From positions 98,324-162,323 of the forward strand of contig NZ_JARFML010000017.1 in assembly GCF_029167105.1 (NCBI RefSeq): a stretch of DNA of 64,000 nt, read 5' to 3'. Below, piece after piece: positions 51,602 through 61,543 of the stretch. Below the pieces are notes generated by a model. That model saw only the letters and a program-made list of their open reading frames with translations, ran no database searches and was not told where the DNA came from. Each line of letters starts with the position of its first letter. Within the stretch, counting starts at the first letter, position 1. A program made the translations under genes and the position numbers. The DNA is from Bradyrhizobium yuanmingense (GTDB taxonomy: Bacteria; Pseudomonadota; Alphaproteobacteria; Rhizobiales; Xanthobacteraceae).

Positions 51602-52264
51602 ATGTCCGTGCAGGAAGTGCTGCCGTTGAACGGCGTTGCCACAGCGCCGTCCGGCGATTATCGCGCCGATCATCGGCTGGTCGCCGAGATGGTCAAGCCG
51701 GGCTCGAAGGTGCTCGACGTCGGCTGCGGTGACGGTGATCTGCTTCAGCTGCTGGAGACCCGCGGCATCGACGGCCGCGGCATCGAATTGTCGCGCGAGG
51801 GCGTCAACCGCTGCGTCGCCAAGGGGCTCGCGGTGGTGCAGGGCGATGCCGACACCGATCTCGTCAATTATCCCGACGATGCCTTCGACTACGTGATCCT
51901 GTCGCAGACGCTGCAGGCGACGCGGCAGCCGAAGGTCGTGCTGGAGAATCTGCTGCGCATCGGCCGCCGCGCCATCGTCTCCTTCCCGAATTTCGGGTTC
52001 TGGAAGATGCGACTCCAGCTCCTGATCGGCGGCCACATGCCGCGCACGGAGAATCTGCCGGCGACCTGGTACGACACCGCCAACATCCATTTCTGCACCA
52101 TCAAGGATTTCGTGCAGCTCTGCGACGAGATCAACGTCAAGATGGAGCGCTCGGTCGCGCTCGATCTCTACGGCCGCCCGGTGCCGCTGAACCTGCCCTG
52201 GTGGGTGTGGAACATGTTCGGCGAGCAGGCGGTGTTCCTGCTGAGCCGCGGCGGGAGGAAGTAG
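51602..52264 (+). CDS. metW: Methionine biosynthesis protein MetW
   Basis: 220 residues. A class I methyltransferase fold with the SAM-type motif VLDVGCGDGDLLQLL (about 38-52), ILSQTLQATRQPKVVLENLLRIG and FPNFGFWKMRLQLLIGGHMPRTENLP, all specific to MetW. MetW works with MetX and is needed for its full acyltransferase activity in several bacteria. It lies 2 bases downstream of metX in one operon. Confidence 0.95.
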   Translation: MSVQEVLPLNGVATAPSGDYRADHRLVAEMVKPGSKVLDVGCGDGDLLQLLETRGIDGRGIELSREGVNRCVAKGLAVVQGDADTDLVNYPDDAFDYVILSQTLQATRQPKVVLENLLRIGRRAIVSFPNFGFWKMRLQLLIGGHMPRTENLPATWYDTANIHFCTIKDFVQLCDEINVKMERSVALDLYGRPVPLNLPWWVWNMFGEQAVFLLSRGGRK

Positions 52265-52270
52265 TTTCTC

Positions 52271-52359
52271 TCCGTCATTGCGAGGAGCTCTTGTGACGAA
52301 GCAATCCAGAATGCCGCCACGGAGGGATTCTGGATTGCTTCGCTACGCTCGCAATGACG
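52271..52359. repeat. Palindromic intergenic repeat, family C
   Basis: CCGTCATTGCGAG begins at 52271 and CTCGCAATGACGG ends at 52359, with GAAGCAATCCAGAAT and ATTCTGGATTGCTTC inside. It fills the convergent gap after metW. A relative lies at 54186. Confidence 0.85.
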
Positions 52360-52382
52360 GAGTACTTGGCGGCGCTTCTACC

Positions 52383-53246
52383 TCAATGGGCAGCCAGTGA
52401 CCGCGGGTCCCGCACCGGCCAACGTCCTGCTTCCACCAGCGTCACGAACCGCTCCACGCTCTCATTGAACAGCGCGGGCTCCTCCAGGTTCAGCACGTGG
52501 CCGGACTTCGGAAACATCGCGAGCCCCGCCGCGGGCAGGTGCTTCTTCAGGAACAGGCTGGCGCCCACGCACGGCTCGTCCTCGTCGCCGCAGATGATCA
52601 GCGCGGGTGTTGCCACGCCTCTGATCGCGTCTGTCATCGTGTAAATCGAGGGACGGCCGCCCTGGAATCCGCGCATGGTGCGCGCCGATCCCTTGGCATC
52701 GTGCCGCGCCAGTGCGGCGTAGAAATCGGCATGCCCGCGTGGATCCTTCACCAGGAACGGAATCCGGCTCGGCGCCTCGCGCGTGACTTTTGCGACCTCG
52801 GCGGAGCCCAGCGTCTCGAACTGCTCGGCATTGGCGCGGCACTGCTTGCGCCAATCGTCGAGGTTCTCGAGCTCCGAGCCGGAGCCGACGCCGGCGAGCG
52901 TCATCGACAGTGCGCGCTGCGGCGCGTTCAATCCGATCTGCAGCGAGGAATAGGCGCCCATCGAAAGACCGACGAGATGCGCGCGCTCGATGCCGAGATG
53001 ATCGAGCACCGCAAGCGCATCGGTGTAGAAATGCGTGTAGGTGTAGACCTCGCCGTCAGGCACGTCCGACGGCGTGTAGCCGCGCGCCGAATAGGTGATG
53101 CAGCGATGGCCGCGCGAGAAGTAGCGCATCTGCGGCTCCCAATTGGTGTAGTCGGCCGCGAACTCGTGCAGAAAAAGTATCGGCGTTCCCTGGCCCGTCT
53201 CCTCGAAATAGATGCGGACGCCGTCCCTGGTCGTGGCATGGGGCAT
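52383..53246 (-). CDS. Alpha/beta hydrolase
   Basis: 287 residues. Typical motifs are FLHEFAADYTNWEPQM, the nucleophile elbow GLSMGAYSS with Ser95, an Asp in ICGDEDEPCVG and the final His in SGHVLNLEEP. This is the pattern of small ester or C-C bond hydrolases and 3-oxoadipate enol-lactonase-like proteins (PcaD). The substrate is unknown, and no pathway gene is adjacent. No signal peptide. Confidence 0.87.
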   Translation of the reverse strand: MPHATTRDGVRIYFEETGQGTPILFLHEFAADYTNWEPQMRYFSRGHRCITYSARGYTPSDVPDGEVYTYTHFYTDALAVLDHLGIERAHLVGLSMGAYSSLQIGLNAPQRALSMTLAGVGSGSELENLDDWRKQCRANAEQFETLGSAEVAKVTREAPSRIPFLVKDPRGHADFYAALARHDAKGSARTMRGFQGGRPSIYTMTDAIRGVATPALIICGDEDEPCVGASLFLKKHLPAAGLAMFPKSGHVLNLEEPALFNESVERFVTLVEAGRWPVRDPRSLAAH

Positions 53247-53458
53247 TAACCGTTTCCCTCTGTTTCAAGCCGTGTTCGAGGATCGCAGTTAATTCTGTTG
53301 TCGGCAATGCGGCAGCAGCGCCGAGCACGAACACAAAATCATTGCAGCCATTCGCGAGCGTTGCGTCTTTTTCTCGCCACATCGAGCGGCTTAACGGCCA
53401 AACGGATGTCGGCCATTGCACGGGCCGGCGGGAAGTGGGGTGTCAAGAAGGATGAAGA

Positions 53459-54112
53459 ATGTTCGAGTTGTTTGCGTCTCGCCTGTCGCGTTGTGTTGTC
53501 GCGCTGGCGCTGTTCTTCGCGGCGTTCGCCGTGTTCGTTTCTCCGGCCTCGGCACGGCCGTATCATCGTCATAGCGCAGAGCGGCACGGTTACGTGCATC
53601 ACGCCAGACATCATCACCACCGTCACTATCGCCATCATGCCCGCAGTTCGCGCTTCGAGCGCAGCGCGGCGCAATTGCGGGCGAGCGGCTTCGCCGACAC
53701 CCAGGCGAGCTATGATCCGAATGCCAATGCCAGCGGTGCCGGCATGAACGGAGGCTTCAGCGGAGGATCGGGCCTCGTGTCCGAGGCGCGCCGCCATATC
53801 GGCGGCAATCCGACCGGGCGCGGCCGCCTGTGGTGCGCGCGCTTCATGAACATGGTGCTGGAGCATACCGGCCATCGTGGCACCGGCTCCGACATGGCGA
53901 GCTCGTTCGCGCGCTACGGCACGCGCATCTCCGGTCCGCAGGTCGGCGCCATCGCCGTGATGTCGCGCGGCCGCCGCGGCGGTCATGTCGGCATCATCAC
54001 CGGCATCGACGCGCAGGGCAATCCGATCATGATCTCCGGCAACAACGGCAACCGCGTCCGCGAAGCCCCGGTCTCGCGCGGCAAGATCTATGCCTATGTG
54101 ATGCCGAACTGA
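53459..54112 (+). CDS. TIGR02594-like CHAP/NlpC-type secreted protein with His-rich segment
   Basis: 217 residues. Residues 1-32 are a signal peptide ending in SPASA. Residues about 35-62 are a histidine-rich segment with HHHH and many single His. Residues about 100-217 form a papain-like hydrolase domain with a probable nucleophile Cys in LWCARFMNMVLEHTG and a His in GGHVGIITG. It may cut peptidoglycan peptides in the periplasm or outside the cell. The His-rich segment may bind metal. The family assignment is by motif only. Confidence 0.78.
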   Translation: MFELFASRLSRCVVALALFFAAFAVFVSPASARPYHRHSAERHGYVHHARHHHHRHYRHHARSSRFERSAAQLRASGFADTQASYDPNANASGAGMNGGFSGGSGLVSEARRHIGGNPTGRGRLWCARFMNMVLEHTGHRGTGSDMASSFARYGTRISGPQVGAIAVMSRGRRGGHVGIITGIDAQGNPIMISGNNGNRVREAPVSRGKIYAYVMPN

Positions 54113-54125
54113 GGAGTGCCGGTGC

Positions 54126-54150
54126 CGTAGGGTGGTTTGCCCACTCTACG
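54126..54150 (+). terminator. Possible terminator hairpin
   Basis: CGTAGGGTGG (54126-54135) pairs with CCACTCTACG (54141-54150) with one G-U pair and a 5-base loop, followed by ATTTCTG. It begins 13 bases after the CHAP-like gene. Confidence 0.5.
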
Positions 54151-54185
54151 ATTTCTGAACGTTCGGCGACGCAGCTTCTTTAGGT

Positions 54186-54307
54186 CGTCATTGCGAGCCA
54201 ACGGGTCCGCGCAGCGCGCGGCCCGATGACAGGCTCCGCGAAGCAATCCAGAATCCCTCCGCGGACATACTCTGGATTGCTTCGTCGCTTCGCTCTTCGC
54301 AATGACG
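54186..54307. repeat. Palindromic intergenic repeat, family C
   Basis: CGTCATTGCGAG begins at 54186 and GCAATGACG ends at 54307, with GAAGCAATCCAGAAT and CTGGATTGCTTC inside. It lies in the convergent gap before the MOSC gene. Confidence 0.85.
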
Positions 54308-54330
54308 GAGTGCGTGGAGACGGCATTGAT

Positions 54331-55119
54331 TCACACCAGCTTCGGCTGTTCCACCGCCACCACATCGCCGACGCCGACGTCACCGCCTTCGATCACCTCG
54401 GCATAGATGCCGCAGTCCATGTGGCCGAGATGGCGCGAGAGCGTGGGCGGAATTTCGAGATCGCGCTTGGCGGTCTCGGGGTCGACATTGGTGGCCGGGC
54501 AGCGGACGATGCGCTTGATCACCTTCAGTCGGGCCTGCCCGATCGCGAGCGTCTGGCCGACGAGGTCGAGCTCCGACCAGGCCGGCCAGCCTTTCACGTA
54601 GAGATTGGCGCGGAAGCGCAGCGGATGCACGGCGACGCCGCCGAGCATGGTCTCGATGGCGCGGACGCTGTTCAGATTGATGATGGAGACGACCTTGCGG
54701 GCGACGTCGGAGAAGCTGTGGTCGCGGCCGGAGAGAATTTTGGGCGGGCCCTTCAACTCGGGCTGAAAGTTCTCCGTGAAATAGGCCTCGATGGCGGCGC
54801 GCCCGGCGGCGGTCTCGAGATCGCCGCTGGCGACGATCTGGCCGTCCTTGCGGATGGTCAGCACGTTGGTTTCGTCGTCGAACCGGCTGTCGAGCGCGGC
54901 CAGCCGCTCATTGCGCGCCAGCATCAGAAACTGGATTTTCGGCTTCCATTCGGGCGCCTCGGGGTTGAACCCGCTCGGGCCGTTCTCGATGGCGTAGCGG
55001 CGGTCGGCCGGCAGGGTCTGGCCGACCCGCAAAGAGACGCGCGACAGGCGTTCCGGCGTCAGGCCCTTGATCGGGTAACGGTAGAGGCCGGTGATCTCGG
55101 CGGTGTGGCTGGCTGTCAT
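54331..55119 (-). CDS. MOSC domain protein
   Basis: 262 residues from the ATG at 55119. An N-terminal MOSC_N beta-barrel (about 1-110: GLYRYPIKGLTPERLSRV, LPADRRYAIENG) is followed by the MOSC domain with RFRANLYVKGWPAWSE and the molybdenum-ligand region VKRIVRCPATNVDPETAKRDLEIP, whose Cys is conserved in mARC and YcbX. It may be a molybdenum reductase for N-hydroxylated compounds. No redox partner gene is near. Confidence 0.88.
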   Translation of the reverse strand: MTASHTAEITGLYRYPIKGLTPERLSRVSLRVGQTLPADRRYAIENGPSGFNPEAPEWKPKIQFLMLARNERLAALDSRFDDETNVLTIRKDGQIVASGDLETAAGRAAIEAYFTENFQPELKGPPKILSGRDHSFSDVARKVVSIINLNSVRAIETMLGGVAVHPLRFRANLYVKGWPAWSELDLVGQTLAIGQARLKVIKRIVRCPATNVDPETAKRDLEIPPTLSRHLGHMDCGIYAEVIEGGDVGVGDVVAVEQPKLV

Positions 55120-55358
55120 GCCGCTACTTAAGGGATTCGGCCTGCCACCGCCAAGCCCGCTCCCGCGCGCACGAAATTGTGAAGTTGCCTCTTTCGCATC
55201 CGCAACCTGCTTCCCACATCTGGCCCAGGCCGGCGGCAACGCCGGCAAAAGACGACCGTTACCGGTTGAGAAACGTCAATGCGGTAATTGGAAACCCAAT
55301 GAAGATGCCGTTTGGGGTGCCTTAGAGGGCCCCGAGGGCAGGCCGAGGGACAGAAAAG

Positions 55359-57998
<2,640 letters not shown>

Positions 57999-58007
57999 TG
58001 AAATGCA

Positions 58008-58041
58008 CGCCCTCCGCGCCAAGCTCGCGGAGGGCGTTTTT
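58008..58041 (+). terminator. Rho-independent terminator of clpB
   Basis: CGCCCTCCGCG (58008-58018) and CGCGGAGGGCG (58026-58036) form a perfect 11-bp stem with a 7-base loop and are followed by TTTTT (58037-58041). It begins 9 bases after the clpB stop. Confidence 0.93.
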
Positions 58042-58460
58042 CAATCCGCTAAGAACGCGTCCACCACTGCCTGATCGCGGTCGTAGACCCAGCATTCGCT
58101 CAGCAGGCCTTCACGCACGGCATAGACCAGCAACCGTTCCAATTCAGCCGTGCGACCGTCCCGGCTGAATGATTCCCGTGCGAGAATGGCGCCGCGCCGC
58201 GGCCCGGCCATCACGTCGTCGATGCCGAGAAGTTTTCGGTTGGAGCGGCGTGCGACCTCGGCCAGAGTGGCAAGCGCGGCCGCCTTGCCGTGGTGAGTGC
58301 CGGCGAGGGGGTTATGGCCGGCATAATGCAGCACGAATTCATCGTGGTAGCAGGCGGCGATCGCGGCGCGATCACCGGCCTGCCAGGCGGCCGCGTAGCG
58401 CGTGACGGCGGCGCGGATCGCGGCGATTGGTGCGGCGTCATCTACCAGAACTCTGTCCAT
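58041..58460 (-). CDS. NTF2-like (SnoaL) protein
   Basis: 139 residues from the ATG at 58460 with GGGGAG upstream; an ATG at 58481 would add seven residues. IRAAVTRYAAAWQAGDRAAIAACYHDEFVLHYAGHNPLAGTHHGKAAALATLAEV in outline is the classic SnoaL-like cone fold start. The cavity could bind a small organic molecule, and no reaction is predictable. It is divergent from an AraC regulator 54 bases away, which probably controls it. Confidence 0.82.
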   Translation of the reverse strand: MDRVLVDDAAPIAAIRAAVTRYAAAWQAGDRAAIAACYHDEFVLHYAGHNPLAGTHHGKAAALATLAEVARRSNRKLLGIDDVMAGPRRGAILARESFSRDGRTAELERLLVYAVREGLLSECWVYDRDQAVVDAFLAD

Positions 58461-58514
58461 CGATATGATCTCCCCGGTCATCGGCAGCGCTGTGCCGGTG
58501 CGCTATGATGAGGC

Positions 58515-59327
58515 ATGATCTCGCCACCCGGCTTTCAGGAACTGGCTATCAGCACGCCGCCCAGCGGCGGACCGAAGAGGGCGCGGATGCTCGATTGGGA
58601 CGCGCGGGTGCTCTATCTCGGTCCAGCCTTCGGGCTGACGCCCCACCGCAATGCCACCGGCGTGCTGGCCGTCGCGCTCGACGGGGCGATAGGCGTAGCT
58701 AACGATCCGAGGGCGCGCTCACCGTCTTATCGCCAGACCCGCAGCGTGCTGATCATGCCCAACAGTCTGCACCATCTCCGCATCGATGCCGGACGGTCGG
58801 CCTTTCTGTATGTCGATCCCCTCGGGCGCGATATCGAGGCGCTTCGCTCACGAATGAAGGAGGTGGGATCGAACGCCGCGTTCGACCTGATCGACGAGAG
58901 GTCGGTCGTCGCGCTGTTCTGCGACATCGCGGAGCGACGCCTTGCATCAGAGCAGGCGCAGCAAGCAGCCCGCGATATGCTTGGGATCGGATCAAATCCG
59001 CAGCCGGATGCAAGAATTGCCGCCGCCATCGAGCGGATGCGCGAGCAGCCCGGCGGTTCGCACACGCTTGCTGAACTCGGCCGCAAGGCCGGGCTTTCGT
59101 CCTCGCGCTTCCTGCATCTCTTCAAGGACGTCACGGGTGTGCCGCTCCGCCGCTACCGGATCTGGTCCCGGATCGGCGCTGCCGCACGGGCGGTCGCACA
59201 AGGCCAATCGTTGACCGAGGCCGCGCATGACGCGGGCTTTTCCAGCTCCGCGCATTTCAGCACGGCCTTCCGCGACATGTTCGGCATGATGCCGTCGGAA
59301 TTGTTCGCACGGGTGCGTGCGGGTTAA
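58515..59327 (+). CDS. AraC family transcriptional regulator
   Basis: 270 residues. The last 100 residues form the two-helix-turn-helix AraC domain: TLAELGRKAGLSSSRFLHLFKDVTGVPLRRYRIWSRI and SLTEAAHDAGFSSSAHFSTAFRDMFGMMPSELFARV. The N-terminal part (about 1-160) is a cupin-like region with ARVLYLGPAFGLTPHRNATGVLAVALDG, which should bind an effector. It is divergent from the NTF2-like gene and the likely regulator of it. Confidence 0.9.
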   Translation: MISPPGFQELAISTPPSGGPKRARMLDWDARVLYLGPAFGLTPHRNATGVLAVALDGAIGVANDPRARSPSYRQTRSVLIMPNSLHHLRIDAGRSAFLYVDPLGRDIEALRSRMKEVGSNAAFDLIDERSVVALFCDIAERRLASEQAQQAARDMLGIGSNPQPDARIAAAIERMREQPGGSHTLAELGRKAGLSSSRFLHLFKDVTGVPLRRYRIWSRIGAAARAVAQGQSLTEAAHDAGFSSSAHFSTAFRDMFGMMPSELFARVRAG

Positions 59328-59371
59328 TATCTGTTGAATTGATCGGCAAGGCCGCCTGAACGACTTACCGC

Positions 59372-59395
59372 CCCGGAGAGGTTCATCTCTCCGGG
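59372..59395 (+). terminator. Hairpin between AraC gene and small acidic protein
   Basis: CCCGGAGAG (59372-59380) and CTCTCCGGG (59387-59395) are a perfect 9-bp stem with a 6-base loop, 44 bases after the AraC stop. There is no T-run on either side, so termination is only possible. Confidence 0.45.
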
Positions 59396-59426
59396 CGAAT
59401 TGTGTTCGGTGAAGATGCGCGCAGTC

Positions 59427-59693
59427 CTAGCCGGCTGCGGGCGCTGAGCCCGCTTTCGCCGGCCCAGCCTCCTCGTCGTCCTCTTCCAACTCCGACAAAA
59501 TATCCACCAGCTCGCGCACCCGGCCCTGGGCCAGCGGGCGCAGGTCGTTGATCATCGGCTCGTCATTGGCGAGCCAAGCCTGGGCTTCCGCGAGTTCCTC
59601 GGCGGTGGCGCCGGTTCCGATGATCTGGGCAATGGTGACGTCGTCGGCGCGGTCCACGGCCTTGACGACATCGTCGCGTGAGAGGCGCGTCAT
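59427..59693 (-). CDS. Small acidic conserved-looking protein of unknown function
   Basis: 88 residues, helical: MTRLSRDDVVKAVDRADDVTIAQIIGTGATAEELAEAQAWLANDEPMIND, then an acidic region ELVDILSELEEDDEEAG and an Ala/Gly-rich tail. No membrane segment or signal. Codon use is like the neighbours. I do not recognise a family. It stands alone between the AraC gene (convergent) and the beta-propeller gene (same strand). Confidence 0.7.
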   Translation of the reverse strand: MTRLSRDDVVKAVDRADDVTIAQIIGTGATAEELAEAQAWLANDEPMINDLRPLAQGRVRELVDILSELEEDDEEAGPAKAGSAPAAG

Positions 59694-59777
59694 GGGCGAT
59701 CCTCGTGCTGGCTTCGGTCAGCGTCTAACCGGGGAACCCGCGCGGGGGTTCCCGGGCCGGTCCCGCGCACGCCACTG

Positions 59778-61397
59778 CTATTTCTTCACCACCTTGTAGA
59801 TCGCATTCTCGACATCCGAGCTGACGTAGATCACGCCCGTCGCGCCGACGGCGACGCCGGTGGGGATATGCGTCGGCAAGCCGCCGGGCGCGCCGGTCAG
59901 GCCGATCGGGAGATTGGCTGCGATCTCGGTGACCTTGCCGGTTTCCGGCACGATCTCGATCAGCCGCTTGGCGCCGACTTCGGCGACGATCAGCTTGCCG
60001 TCGCTTGTGCGCGCGATGCCTTCCGGCATCTTCAGCTCCTTCGCGATCACGGTCTTTTCGCCGGTGCTGTCGATTTTGGAGATGATGCCGGCAAAAGCCT
60101 CGGTGACGTAAACCTCGTCGCCGGCCCCGCGGACGAGACCCATCGGACCCTCGAGCGCGCCGATCAGCGTGGTGCGATCCTTACCGTGCTCGCCGCTCAC
60201 CTTGACCAGCGACTTGGTGCCGAGCTCGGCTACCAGGATGCTGCCGTCCGCGAGTACGACCGCGTCATGCGGCGCCTTGAAGTCGTGCAGCATGTCGCGC
60301 GTCGCGCCGGTCTTGCCGTCGATCACCTGCACGGTGCCGGTGAACCAGCTCGACAGGACCACGTCGTTGCCCTTCGCCGTCGCGCTCATCGGATATTCGA
60401 GCGTCGTGCCAGCGGCGTGCATGCGCGCCTTTTCGGTGACCTCGCCGGTCACGCCGTCCACCGTGCGATAGGCGAACAGGTCGGCGACGTGGATCGTGTC
60501 CTTGCCGTTATCCGAGGTGACGCCGATGCCGCCGGGCAAAGCGAGCTTGCCGATGATGATCTGCTTGGCATGACCGGTCGCGGGATCGACCTCCTGGATG
60601 CCGTTGTCGGCCATGTTGGAGACGTAAATGCGGTCCTTGTCGTCGATGGCGAGATTGTCCAGCGACGGCTTCAGCTGCGCGACCATGGTCTTGGCGCCCG
60701 ATTTGGGATCGACCCGGACGAGCTGGCCGAGCGCGGTGTCGATCACGACGAGATTGCCCTTGGAATCGAAGTTCACGGCGGCCGGGATCTTGAAGCCGTC
60801 GGTGACGACACTCAGCTCGGCCTTGTCGACATCGACCCTTGCGACCTGACCCTTGAACCAGAGCGGACCATAGAGCTTGTCGTCGGGACCGAACTCGAAG
60901 CCGTTGAGGCCGCCCATCTTCTCCATGATCTGGCGAGGCGGTTTGACGCCCTCGACGTCGATCTCATAGAGCGCATCGCCGAGGAAGACCGTCGTGGCGT
61001 AGAGCCTGCCGTCCTTGCGGAAGGCGAGCGAGTTGATGCCGGGAAGCCCGGAAGCGAGCTTCTTGATCGGACCGTCGCCCTTGCGCGCATAGAGATCGCC
61101 GGCGAGGAAGCCGGTCCAGGCCATGGTGCCGTTGGGTGCGAACGCGATGTCGTCGGCCATCCCGACCGGCGCCGGGATTGCAACCTTGGCGCTGCCGCCG
61201 GCAATGTCGACCTCGTAGAGCGCAGCGCCCGCGACGCTGCCGGCAAACAAATGGCCGGCCTTGTCGACACCGAGCCCGTGCACGCCGTGGAATGCCGAGC
61301 CCGGCACGAGTCTCGTGACCTCCCAGCCGTCGGCCGATGCGCTCGTTGTGGAGAACAGCGCAGCAATCAGGGCTGCGCAGGCGAGCCTGCTCGTCAT
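59778..61397 (-). CDS. Secreted beta-propeller (SMP-30/NHL-like) protein
   Basis: 539 residues from the ATG at 61397 with GGGAGG upstream. Residues 1-24 are a Sec signal peptide (CAALIAALFSTTSASA). The mature protein has about ten beta-propeller blades of the type GxxxYVTEAFAGIISKIDSTGEKTVIA and LAIDDKDRIYVSNMADNGIQEVDPATG, resembling SMP-30/gluconolactonase and NHL proteins. This is long enough for two propellers or one large one. It should act in the periplasm. The substrate is unknown. Confidence 0.83.
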   Translation of the reverse strand: MTSRLACAALIAALFSTTSASADGWEVTRLVPGSAFHGVHGLGVDKAGHLFAGSVAGAALYEVDIAGGSAKVAIPAPVGMADDIAFAPNGTMAWTGFLAGDLYARKGDGPIKKLASGLPGINSLAFRKDGRLYATTVFLGDALYEIDVEGVKPPRQIMEKMGGLNGFEFGPDDKLYGPLWFKGQVARVDVDKAELSVVTDGFKIPAAVNFDSKGNLVVIDTALGQLVRVDPKSGAKTMVAQLKPSLDNLAIDDKDRIYVSNMADNGIQEVDPATGHAKQIIIGKLALPGGIGVTSDNGKDTIHVADLFAYRTVDGVTGEVTEKARMHAAGTTLEYPMSATAKGNDVVLSSWFTGTVQVIDGKTGATRDMLHDFKAPHDAVVLADGSILVAELGTKSLVKVSGEHGKDRTTLIGALEGPMGLVRGAGDEVYVTEAFAGIISKIDSTGEKTVIAKELKMPEGIARTSDGKLIVAEVGAKRLIEIVPETGKVTEIAANLPIGLTGAPGGLPTHIPTGVAVGATGVIYVSSDVENAIYKVVKK

Positions 61398-61543
61398 GGC
61401 GTGACCTCCCATTTTTTTGGAAAGTATTCGCCCGTCCTGCGGCTTTGGCAAACGAAACTTGACGTTGTAACGCGCCTCGCTGCGTAGCGTGCTCGTTTGA
61501 AATTCTGTTTGAAAACGCCGGCTGATATCGGTGCGTTGCCGGC

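Noticed and set aside
16984..54307. Palindromic intergenic repeats as CRISPR or insertion sequences
   Set aside because: They are single dispersed hairpins without regular spacers, transposase genes or clear target duplications.
55120..55358. Heat-shock sigma factor promoter before clpB
   Set aside because: GTTGCC at 55184 and CCCACAT at 55213 look like -35 and -10 parts, but the spacing is far too long. No pair with proper spacing was found by eye.
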